Source: Thermoanaerobaculia bacterium (lineage in GTDB: Bacteria > Acidobacteriota > Thermoanaerobaculia > Multivoradales > Multivoraceae). Taken from it: 64,000 nt of DNA. Positions 9,601 to 16,221 of the stretch are shown piece after piece. The stretch spans positions 18,497 through 82,496 of the forward strand of contig JAJDUI010000029.1 in the NCBI GenBank assembly GCA_022826745.1, in the 5' to 3' direction. A program made the translations under genes and the position numbers. Under the pieces are notes generated by a model that did not search any database, was not told where the DNA came from, and worked only from the letters and a program-made list of their open reading frames with translations. The first letter of the stretch is position 1, and every line of letters begins with the position of its first letter.

Positions 9601-10082
9601 AACAGCAGGAGCGAGTGGCCCATCGCGAACCAGGGGTGCGGCCCCACTGCGTCCGGCGGGATGATTCCCAGGGCGCCGAGCGCCGGAACCAGCAGGAAGC
9701 CGATGGCCGTTGCGACCGGAAGGAGGGTCGAGAGAACCAGGGCGCCCAGGTAGCGGCCGAAGAGCAGGGCCGGCAGGGAGACAGGTGTCGACAGGACGAC
9801 CTCGTGCAGGCTGGCGTTCCGGTCGCGGACCACGTTCAGGCCGAAGAGCCAGGCCCAGACGAAGAGGATCCAGACCGCCTGTCCGGCCATCATCAGGTAG
9901 ATGACGTGGGGGCTGTTGCGCGGTACCTCGGTCGCGCCCATCTCGCGCATGTAGTCGGCGTTGAGAATCACGATCAGGGCGTAGCCGATGAGCCCGGGGA
10001 AGACGATCGCCAGGAGCGGCCCGCGGCAGCCGGCCCGAAACTCCTGCCACGCCTGGGCGGCGACGAAACGGAGCGTGTTCAC
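6597..10082 (-). CDS. Giant ABC-2 permease fused to a C-terminal M1-peptidase-like domain that lacks the zinc motif
   Basis: The 1161-residue protein starts at a GTG that overlaps the preceding ATPase stop (GTGA). The N-terminal half holds two ABC-2-type permease blocks (helices about 20-290 and 330-600) joined by a basic linker. The C-terminal 500 or so residues are soluble. Their size, beta-rich start (VDVDPAGRTATARWRL...LPEGAEI) and later helical part resemble the aminopeptidase-N-like domain of known ABC permease/M1 aminopeptidase fusions. I find no HEXXH motif; the corresponding stretch reads GFGHWRRRATLAAALAA. The domain is therefore probably not a zinc peptidase and may bind or chaperone a substrate. 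It has no ATPase motifs and should pair with the ATPase at 10079-10978. The M1 relationship is inference from layout and weak local similarity. Confidence 0.8.
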   Translation of the reverse strand: MNTLRFVAAQAWQEFRAGCRGPLLAIVFPGLIGYALIVILNADYMREMGATEVPRNSPHVIYLMMAGQAVWILFVWAWLFGLNVVRDRNASLHEVVLSTPVSLPALLFGRYLGALVLSTLLPVATAIGFLLVPALGALGIIPPDAVGPHPWFAMGHSLLLFTLPTAAGVGALFLCAAVWTRSVAGPFAVAAVLMLVWMVAMVVIRGGDASPAVATLLDSSGFAEIEEQTNLMTPREKAVAVVELTPPLLANRLIWTLPPLLLMAIVLRRVGRERLALEKSPAVRRRSAASPEAAPGTAAEATAPRLPAAATSWRRATWNEAAWHLKLSFRGWGTPLALAMLVATGVGGAFVHVVLHADGPLQPRSGLVEPMITDYFYLVVVFMAAAFVGVMARRDDRTGWSEISDATSAPVGTRVVGRALASLCLAFAFALTPLLAVWIVTALALPGAFSLAAPAPFFGLLLAPALMEIAAFVLLAHALIRHAGAAHAVSVICAFIIVVNHELAVTTYPPAEFGVPVHATVSEFAGWGPWMNHILTADLFKLAVVAVLLALAWLAWPRGTALTIPMRWRTALGRVPSGAGVLAAAGVVLAFGTHVVLHEQFVTLGGYQSEASETEEDAEWEKRWWASATPFSTAGGEAVVDVDPAGRTATARWRLAGVRSASGLLHGALPEGAEIRRATVDGEEAAVTVALDQFSLELGECGRRTAPNAEESGDTETSTSEAEGCTVEFDLTVRDEGWATHGESRWLHESGVWLRAADVLPTLGHDPDRLVRAPHDRELHGLPEDPADAAVGALTTAMGVAPAGDWRWTIRFASSEHADPSRQARTATAGQASGPLDFAAAWWPRKPLEANVEGVTAYHGSMRSNDVEVVLNDVTEMRNCVARMLGRAPHVGAVLQAPRELGGTALHGDLLWLPEHEGWDVAPDGFGHWRRRATLAAALAARQLADDAGLRKEPGEDWLRVGVPGWIGMECVRREDGRDAWLALHARVSGQVIEAFGALDAPAVSVEAAGDVPWIRHYTPLATAAWVESIGPAEAIAAVDNVLAAVRAGEALPQALAAAVGEGDARTLLGPPASSDVLVTESERTVEIAGQRWLWRDGGWEPLTVPIHVTQRYEDGSDERHRIGPVPATAETEAPFTIIDAWPSFERSPSDNVWRGEGGDE

Positions 10083-10978
10083 GCGACCCTCGCTTCCCGT
10101 CGCCGGCTGCCGTGCGCGATGGCGGCGTGGTACACGTCCTCCAGGCGAGGCGTCTGGGGTTCCCAGCGGTCGTCGGGGCGGGAAGACGCCTCGACGACGA
10201 CGAGAGAGCCGGCAGGCTTCGCCGAGACGTGCAGGGCGTCCTCCGGCAGAGGCTCGTCGCGGGGCACGACCCGCGACCACAGGCGGCCTTCCAGCTCCGC
10301 GGCCAGGGACGCCGGCGTTCCTTCGGCGACGATCCGGCCCTGGTCGAGGATGGACAGCCGCTCGCACAGACTCTCGACGTCGTCGACGATGTGGGTCGAT
10401 AGCAGCACGACGTTGTCCGCCGCAATGTCGGCCAGCACCCGGTGGAAGCGGCTCCGTTCCGCCGGGTCGAGGCCCGAAGTCGGCTCGTCGACGATCAGCA
10501 GGCGGGGATCCCCGGCGAGGGCGATCGCGATGCCGAAGCGGCGCAGCATGCCGCCGGAGTACGTGGCTACGGCGCGGTCGGCATCCTGGCTGAGGTTCAC
10601 CCGTTCCAGGAGTCCTGCCACTTCGCGCCGCCGCTCGGAGGCGTTCGTTCGCCCCTTGAGGTTGGCGAACCGGTCGAGGAGCTGCCGGCCCGTGACCGTC
10701 GGATAGGTCCCGATCTGCTGCGGCAGGTAGCCGAGCCGTCGCCGCAGATAGTCCGGGTCCGCCAGGACGTCAACGCCGTCGAGCAGGATCGTGCCGCTGT
10801 CCGGCGCCTGCAGCGTCGCCAGGGTCCGCATCAGCGTGCTCTTGCCGGCGCCGTTTGGGCCGAGCAGGCCGTAGAGGCCCGGCTCGACGGTGAGGTCGAC
10901 GTCTTCCAGCGCCCGGATGCCGCCCGGGTAGGTCTTGTTCAGGCCGGTGACTTCAAGGCCTTCGTTCTTCTGTGGCAT
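10079..10978 (-). CDS. ABC transporter ATP-binding subunit
   Basis: The 299-residue ATPase has Walker A GPNGAGKST (about residues 40-48), signature YSGGMLRRFG, Walker B LLIVDEPTSGLDP, and switch histidine STHIV. The C-terminal 70 residues beyond the core resemble the regulatory tail of drug/lipid-export ABC ATPases. The start is the ATG at 10978, 47 bases after the TonB receptor gene; the longer open frame upstream is antisense-shadow sequence of that receptor. The stop overlaps the start of the giant permease, so the two are coupled. Confidence 0.93.
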   Translation of the reverse strand: MPQKNEGLEVTGLNKTYPGGIRALEDVDLTVEPGLYGLLGPNGAGKSTLMRTLATLQAPDSGTILLDGVDVLADPDYLRRRLGYLPQQIGTYPTVTGRQLLDRFANLKGRTNASERRREVAGLLERVNLSQDADRAVATYSGGMLRRFGIAIALAGDPRLLIVDEPTSGLDPAERSRFHRVLADIAADNVVLLSTHIVDDVESLCERLSILDQGRIVAEGTPASLAAELEGRLWSRVVPRDEPLPEDALHVSAKPAGSLVVVEASSRPDDRWEPQTPRLEDVYHAAIAHGSRRREARVA

Positions 10979-11025
10979 TGAGTGGTTCTCCCTTGGCTGC
11001 GAGATGTTGCCGGCGCTTCGCCCCC

Positions 11026-13395
11026 TTACCAGTTGAAGTCGATGCCGACGCCGGCCGAACGCGGCGGACCGTAGATGCCGTAGGCGCCCGGCAGTCCGAA
11101 CGGCGCGCCGTTGAACAGCGAGACCTCGTACTGGTGGTCGAGCAGGTTCTTGCCCCAGGCGTAGAGCGCCCAGCCGCCGCGCCGGTAGCCGAACCGGCCG
11201 TCGAGCAGCGTCCGGGTTCTCAACCGCGTGACTTCCGGCGCCGCCAGTTCGCTGTACGCCTCGTCGGCGTAGCTCAGCGTTCCGCCGGCGAACCAGCCCG
11301 TCGGCGAGCGCCAGTTGAGACCTACGGAACCGTTCCACTCGGGCGCCTGCGGCAACGCTCTGCCGGCGTAGTCCACGCCGTCGAGGACGAACTGCACGAA
11401 CTCGGAGTCCGCGACACCGAACGACGCGAAGAGGCTCAGCGCGTTGCTGACGAAGACTTCGGTCTCGACTTCGAGGCCCTGCAGGCGCGATTTGCCGGCG
11501 TTCGCGACCAGGGAGTCGAATCCGGGGAAACCGAACGGCGGCGTGTACGGGATCTGCTGATCGGTCCAGTCGATCCGGTAGACGTTCGCGTTCAGGATCA
11601 TGCGGCCATCGGCCGTGCGGTGCCTGAGGAAGAACTCGACGTTGTCCGTGAACTCCTCGTCGTACGGCTCCGCCACCCCGAGGAAGACGCCGAAGGCGAA
11701 TCCGCCGGCCTTGAAGCCGCGAGCGTACGATGCGCCCAGGGAGGTGTTCGAAGCCACGTCGAACGTCACCGAGGCGGACGGGAGCACCTGGTCGAAGTCC
11801 TTCTGTGCGTCCAGTTCGCTGACAAAGCCGTTGTTGTCCGCGAAGTTGACGTTGTGCCTGGAGTCCCGGCTGAGCCGCACGCCGCCGGTGAAGTGCACTC
11901 GATCCGTAGCATCCCACTCGATTCGGCCGAAGAAGTCGGTCTGCTCGACGTCCTCGATCAACCGGGTCGTCCGGTTGAAGGGAACGATGTTGCCCGTCGC
12001 GTCCGGGAAGAAGCCGACGCCGCCGAATCCGTAGCCGAACTCGGACTGCGAATGGAAGGCGCCGAGCAGCAGGTTCACGACGGGGCCGCGGTACGAGGCG
12101 CGGAGCTCCTGGCTCGTGACGTCGTCCGTGCTCCACGCGTCGACGTTGAGGATGTCGAAGGGCGTGAAGTCGGCGTCGAAGAGCTGCGCGCCGTCGAACT
12201 CGCTCGCGCCGACGACGGCGTCGATGGCCCATCGCTCGCCGACGTCGAGGTGCGCCTCGAGATTCAGGAGGTTGACGTCGGACGGGTACGCGTCCTCGCG
12301 GTTCCAGACCTGTATCCGGTCCTCCATCTCGATCCCGCGCGACGGATCCTCCATGTGGTAGCCCCAGGGGATCGAGTCCGAGTCGCTCCGAAGCCAGGTG
12401 AGATCGAACCGGAGGCTGTCGTCGGCCCGCGGTCTCAAGGCCAGCAGAACGCGGGTCGTCTCGACATCCGTGCGGTACCGGTCGTCGGTGTCGTTCACGA
12501 TGTTCGAGACCGCTCCGCGGATGTAGCGGTCCTCGTGGACGACCCGCGCGGAGAGAATCTCGTCGACGAGCTCGAAGTTCTGCATGAACTGGATGCGCTC
12601 CGTATCGAGGCCGCCGCCCTCGAGGCGAACCCGCCCGTCGTAGCCGTCGAACGCGGGCCGGTTGTAGTTGATGAGGACGGATCCGATCAGGGAGTTCGGA
12701 CCCTGCAACGTCGACTGGGGGCCGCGGAGGATCTCCACCGACTCGGCGTCGAACAGCGACGGATTCAGATGGTCGCTCGTGCGGGGTCCGAGGGCCAACT
12801 GGTTGACGAGGATGGAGGCCAGCGAGGTGCCGTTGGAGAAGCTCGACTCCAGGCCGTTGTTGTTCACACCCCGAATGGCGAAGGCGCCCATCTCGGCGGT
12901 GCCGACGTAGACGTTCGCGGCCCGGTGGAAGGCATCCTCGACGTTGACGATCGCGTCGGAATCGATGCGGTCGGCGCCCAGATGGGCGACGCTGACGCCG
13001 AACTCCTGCCGGCCTGTGCCCAGCTTGCTGCCGACGACGGTGACTTCCTGGATGAGACTCTCGATCTGCAGGCGGACATCCAGGGTCGTGCCGTCGGCGT
13101 CGGAGACCGGCACGCCGTCCCGGTTCAGGGTGTCGAAGCCGCTGAGGCTGAATGAGACCGAGTAGTCCCCGGCAGGCAGATCGCCGATGACGAAGCGCCC
13201 TTCGGCGTCCGTCCTGGCGGCGCGGGGGCCGTCGGCAAGTGCCGGGCTTGCTGCCTCCACGGTCACACCCGGCAGGGCGGCGCCGGTCTGATCGGTCACG
13301 GTGCCCGAGACGTCGCCGTCCCGCGCAAGCGCGGGCAGCGGCAGGAGCAGGAAGAAGGCGAGGAAGAGAGAGTGCTTGGGTCGAAGAGAGTGCAT
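11026..13395 (-). CDS. TonB-dependent outer-membrane receptor with N-terminal carboxypeptidase-regulatory-like domain
   Basis: The 789-residue protein has a signal peptide (to about residue 25, LPALAR) and then a carboxypeptidase-regulatory-like beta domain (GTVTDQTGAALPGVTV...DLPAGDYSVSFSLSGF, about 28-105). A TonB-box-like EVTVVGSK follows, then a plug domain with SVEILRGPQSTLQGPNS near 230 and a long beta-barrel ending in the aromatic residue W (GIDFNW), as the assembly machinery requires. Such receptors import scarce ligands (iron chelates, cobalamin, copper, sugars or peptides) using TonB energy. The ligand is not evident. An AGGAAG site lies 8 bases before the ATG. Its position at the head of the ABC operon suggests a shared substrate. 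I looked upstream for a cobalamin riboswitch and found no B12-box. Confidence 0.93.
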   Translation of the reverse strand: MHSLRPKHSLFLAFFLLLPLPALARDGDVSGTVTDQTGAALPGVTVEAASPALADGPRAARTDAEGRFVIGDLPAGDYSVSFSLSGFDTLNRDGVPVSDADGTTLDVRLQIESLIQEVTVVGSKLGTGRQEFGVSVAHLGADRIDSDAIVNVEDAFHRAANVYVGTAEMGAFAIRGVNNNGLESSFSNGTSLASILVNQLALGPRTSDHLNPSLFDAESVEILRGPQSTLQGPNSLIGSVLINYNRPAFDGYDGRVRLEGGGLDTERIQFMQNFELVDEILSARVVHEDRYIRGAVSNIVNDTDDRYRTDVETTRVLLALRPRADDSLRFDLTWLRSDSDSIPWGYHMEDPSRGIEMEDRIQVWNREDAYPSDVNLLNLEAHLDVGERWAIDAVVGASEFDGAQLFDADFTPFDILNVDAWSTDDVTSQELRASYRGPVVNLLLGAFHSQSEFGYGFGGVGFFPDATGNIVPFNRTTRLIEDVEQTDFFGRIEWDATDRVHFTGGVRLSRDSRHNVNFADNNGFVSELDAQKDFDQVLPSASVTFDVASNTSLGASYARGFKAGGFAFGVFLGVAEPYDEEFTDNVEFFLRHRTADGRMILNANVYRIDWTDQQIPYTPPFGFPGFDSLVANAGKSRLQGLEVETEVFVSNALSLFASFGVADSEFVQFVLDGVDYAGRALPQAPEWNGSVGLNWRSPTGWFAGGTLSYADEAYSELAAPEVTRLRTRTLLDGRFGYRRGGWALYAWGKNLLDHQYEVSLFNGAPFGLPGAYGIYGPPRSAGVGIDFNW

Positions 13396-13630
13396 GGTGG
13401 AGACTTCCTGGGGCGTTCGGTTCGAGTCGATGGGTGGTGGTCGTTGGCTGCGGCGTTCGCAGTCCGGCAGCGTGCCGAGCAGTCGGCGGTGCGACCCCTG
13501 CGACGCTGCGAGTCGGTCTGACGGCGACGAATGTGCCGCCGTTGGCCCTGTGGAAGGGGCTCGCGTTCGTGTGCTCTCCGACGGCTCCGGCGCGGCTAGT
13601 TGGCCGAGCGGGGTCGGAGACCGGGTCGAC
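13396..13630 (-). other. Non-coding gap upstream of the TonB receptor gene
   Basis: This is the longest gap without an assigned gene in the window (235 bases). Apart from the AGGAAG ribosome site next to the receptor start I see no clear promoter, terminator, riboswitch or repeat. Open frames on the plus strand through it have no recognisable product. Confidence 0.4.
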
Positions 13631-14008
13631 TCAGCCCTGGGGCGGTCCGCGGGCGGTCCGCTGCCGGCCTTCCCCGCTCCCGGGCCCTTGCGCGCCTTCC
13701 GGCCATTCCGCGGCCGAGGCAGGAACGAGCGGTTTCGCGCTCGGGACCTTGCCGCCGGCCGTGGTCATGGCGCGGCCGATCTGGCAGGCGAGGCAGGAGT
13801 GATCGTGCAGCGCGGCGGCGCCGCCGACGGTCTCGTGGAGCGAGGGCGCGGCGGCCTCGGCTTCGTGATCGACCGTGCAGTGAGAGGCGTTCGCCGCGGT
13901 CGCCTCGTGGCCGTGGCCGCTCGCATGCCAGGCTCCGCTGAGCAGGGTGGCGAACGTCAGCGCGAGCGCGTTGACGAGGGCGAGCGGCGAGCCGGTGCGG
14001 TCCAGCAT
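13631..14008 (-). CDS. Small exported His- and Cys-containing protein, DUF2946-like
   Basis: The 125-residue product has an N-terminal hydrophobic segment (LALVNALALTFATLLSGAW) followed by many histidines (HASGHGHEA, HCTVDHEAEA) and an HDHSCLACQIG motif with a CXXC pair. The last 30 residues are low-complexity. Short exported proteins with a CxxC/His centre of the DUF2946 type are known beside TonB-dependent copper receptors such as OprC, so a metal-binding role is plausible but unproven. It lies just upstream of the TonB receptor on the same strand. A TAGCCT hexamer is nine bases before its ATG. Confidence 0.6.
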   Translation of the reverse strand: MLDRTGSPLALVNALALTFATLLSGAWHASGHGHEATAANASHCTVDHEAEAAAPSLHETVGGAAALHDHSCLACQIGRAMTTAGGKVPSAKPLVPASAAEWPEGAQGPGSGEGRQRTARGPPQG

Positions 14009-14017
14009 CGGCCGCGG

Positions 14018-14023
14018 AGGCTA
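14018..14023 (-). promoter_or_regulatory. Candidate -10 element (TAGCCT) for the TonB/ABC locus
   Basis: The hexamer lies nine bases before the ATG of the small His/Cys-rich gene on the minus strand, with no Shine-Dalgarno site between. If real it would be the first promoter of the large minus-strand transport locus. Confidence 0.3.
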
Positions 14024-14050
14024 GCAGAGGCCGGAGGCGGCGCTCGGCGC

Positions 14051-14056
14051 TAAGCT
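14051..14056 (+). promoter_or_regulatory. Candidate -10 element (TAAGCT) for the oxidoreductase/hopanoid run
   Basis: TAAGCT lies 35 bases before the ATG at 14092, and a GAAGGGG ribosome-site-like stretch sits between them. No good -35 hexamer is visible. It lies in the short divergent region between the minus-strand transport locus and the plus-strand hopanoid run. Confidence 0.3.
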
Positions 14057-14091
14057 CGCCGCGGAGTGGCGAAGAAGGGGCCGGTGGGCTG

Positions 14092-15306
14092 ATGGGCGGA
14101 GCGAGACAGCTGGGCGTGGGTGTGGTCGGCGCCGGGTTCCTCGCCGAAACAAGGGCGCGCTGCTGGAAGCAGGTCGTGTCAGCCCGCGTCGCCGGCGTCG
14201 CGTCGCGGCGCCGCGAGCAGGCCGAGGACTATGCGCGACGCTTCCACGTGCCGGCCGTCTTCGACGACGTCGACGCGTTGCTCGCGAGCCCGGCGATCGA
14301 CGTCGTCGATCTCTGCGTCCCGAACCGCCTGCACCGGGAGATGGCCGAGGCCGCGGCCGCGGCGGGCAAGCACGTCATCTGCACCAAACCGCTGACCGCC
14401 TACACCGGTCAGGACTTGCCGGAGGACGCGAGCGACGCCGACGTTGCCGGTCGCGACCGTGGCGAGATGCTGCGGGTGGCCGAAGCGGACGCCCGGGCCA
14501 TGGTCAATGCGGCGAAACGCGCCGGTGTCCAGCTTCTCTACGGCGAGAACTGGATCTACGCTCCGGCCTTCCGCCGCGCTCTGGGGCTGCTGGAGAAGGC
14601 GGACTCGGTTCTCCTGGAGATGCGGGGAGGCGAGTGCCACAGCGGCTCTCACTCGCCGTACTCGCGCGTCTGGCGGCACACCGGCGGCGGCGCCCTGATC
14701 CGGCTCGCCGCCCATCCGGTCGGCGCGATGCTCCACCTGAAGCGGGCGGAAGGGCTGCGGCGGTCGGGGAAGGCGATCCGGCCGGCCTGGGTCAGTGCGG
14801 AGACCGCCGACCTGAGCGCCGTCGCCGGCCTGTCGGCGGACGAACTACGCGTCGCCGGCGAATGGGGCGAGGTCGAGAACTGGGGCTGCGCCGTGATCGG
14901 CTTCGACGATGGTTCCCGCGCCGTCGCCTGGGGCGGCGATCACGTCCTGGGTGGAATGGAAAGCGGCCTCGATCTGTTTGCCAGCAACTGTCGGCTGCGG
15001 CTCAGCCTGAGCCCGAACGACATGCTGAGCGCATACACGCCCGACGAGAGTGTTTTCGACGACGCATACATCATGGAGAAGATCGACTCCGGCGCAGGCT
15101 GGACGACGCCGATGCCGGACGAGGACTGGACCTCGGGCCAGCTCGGCATGTGCCAGGCGTTTGCCGCCAACCTGCTGGACGGCGTGGCAGCCGAGTCGGA
15201 CGGCGAGCTCGGCCTGGAGGTCGTGCGGGTGCTGTACTCGGCGTACGTGTCGGCGGTGGAAGGCCGACGGGTCGACTACGAGACGAATCAGGGAGTACTG
15301 GAATGA
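14092..15306 (+). CDS. Gfo/Idh/MocA family NAD(P)-dependent oxidoreductase
   Basis: The 404-residue cytoplasmic protein has an N-terminal Rossmann fold (GVVGAGFLAETRARCWKQV). The substrate-loop lysine sits in CTKP (Lys99) where most relatives have EKP, and the C-terminal GFO/IDH-type alpha/beta domain is present. Family members oxidise or epimerise sugars, inositols and similar polyols with NAD(P). The insertion after the KP motif (TGQDLPEDASDADVAGRDRGEM) is unusual in length. The stop overlaps the start of the next gene as ATGA, so it is coupled to the outer-membrane barrel gene. The substrate is unknown. Confidence 0.88.
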   Translation: MGGARQLGVGVVGAGFLAETRARCWKQVVSARVAGVASRRREQAEDYARRFHVPAVFDDVDALLASPAIDVVDLCVPNRLHREMAEAAAAAGKHVICTKPLTAYTGQDLPEDASDADVAGRDRGEMLRVAEADARAMVNAAKRAGVQLLYGENWIYAPAFRRALGLLEKADSVLLEMRGGECHSGSHSPYSRVWRHTGGGALIRLAAHPVGAMLHLKRAEGLRRSGKAIRPAWVSAETADLSAVAGLSADELRVAGEWGEVENWGCAVIGFDDGSRAVAWGGDHVLGGMESGLDLFASNCRLRLSLSPNDMLSAYTPDESVFDDAYIMEKIDSGAGWTTPMPDEDWTSGQLGMCQAFAANLLDGVAAESDGELGLEVVRVLYSAYVSAVEGRRVDYETNQGVLE

Positions 15307-16208
15307 GACGATTGCGATTGCGTTTGCTTCCCCTGCTGGCGACTCCGGCGCTGTTCGTCGCCGGTCCGGTTGCCGCGCAGAACGGGCCGTACGTCGGGCT
15401 GGAGCTGGGAATCGGAAACGGAGCGTCCATGACCGTGGACGGCACGGACAACGACGTCGCGACGACCTGTGACGGCTGGATCGTGCCGATCGACGGCACG
15501 AACGCGGGCTGCGATCCGCCGGCGTCGGCGTGGTCTTCGGACGTTGGCAGCGGCTCAGGCATGATGGGCGGCCTCGCGGTCGGCTATCGCTTCGGCAACA
15601 TCCGCGCCGAACTCGAGTACACCCACTCGGCGCTCTCCTACGACGCGACTGCCGACCTGGCGGCGACCGACGACGTGACGGTGGACAAGGCGCAACAGGA
15701 GCTCGAGATCGCGGAAACGCGGATCGAAACCGTGCAGTACGAGAGCTTCTTCGCCAATGTCTACTGGGACTTCACACCGGGCGCGAGAGTCTCACCGTAC
15801 GTCGGCCTCGGCGTCGGCACGGCGGACGCGTCGATCGACTACTTCAACCGGTGGAAGCGGAACGGCGATCCGGCCGCCATCACCACGTTCGCCGGCCATC
15901 CGGACGAGGAGAGCCTGCGGCGGATCGTCGCGGGGACGACGACCATCGCGAACACGAAGCTCGAGGACAGCGTGTCCGCCTACCAGTTGCTCGCGGGCGT
16001 CGACTTCTCGGTGAGCGACTCGGTGACGCTCGGCGTCAAGGCCCGGCTGGTCGAGTACGGCGACTTCGAGAGCGGTCGGCTGCCCTGGGACCAGCTTCGG
16101 AGCCACCATTCGAGCCGCGGCCCCGGCGGGGCAGACGTGCTGTACGTCGTGTCGACCGGCGACCTGAGCATGTGGGGAGTCAGCTTCGGCATGAAGTACA
16201 GCTTCTAA
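15303..16208 (+). CDS. Outer-membrane beta-barrel protein (porin/opacity-like)
   Basis: The 301-residue protein has a signal peptide (about 1-25, ending VAAQ). The mature part starts GPYVGLELGIGNG and alternates hydrophobic and polar residues (VGYRFGNIRAELEYTHS, ISPYVGLGVGTADASIDYF-type strands). It ends in an aromatic F (GMKYSF), the usual outer-membrane assembly signal. The layout is typical of 8-10-strand surface antigen/OmpA-type barrels. It starts inside the stop of the oxidoreductase gene and is followed after 13 bases by shc. The function is not predictable; an envelope role beside hopanoid genes fits but may be coincidental. Confidence 0.85.
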   Translation: MRRLRLRLLPLLATPALFVAGPVAAQNGPYVGLELGIGNGASMTVDGTDNDVATTCDGWIVPIDGTNAGCDPPASAWSSDVGSGSGMMGGLAVGYRFGNIRAELEYTHSALSYDATADLAATDDVTVDKAQQELEIAETRIETVQYESFFANVYWDFTPGARVSPYVGLGVGTADASIDYFNRWKRNGDPAAITTFAGHPDEESLRRIVAGTTTIANTKLEDSVSAYQLLAGVDFSVSDSVTLGVKARLVEYGDFESGRLPWDQLRSHHSSRGPGGADVLYVVSTGDLSMWGVSFGMKYSF

Positions 16209-16221
16209 GCGCCGTCTTGCC

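Noticed and set aside
13415..13435. GGTTCGAGTC resembling a tRNA T-loop
   Set aside because: The flanking bases do not pair as a T-stem and no acceptor or anticodon arms are present.
13396..13680. Cobalamin riboswitch upstream of the TonB receptor
   Set aside because: Neither strand shows the conserved B12-box or the GCCACTG core, so ligand assignment to cobalamin was not made.
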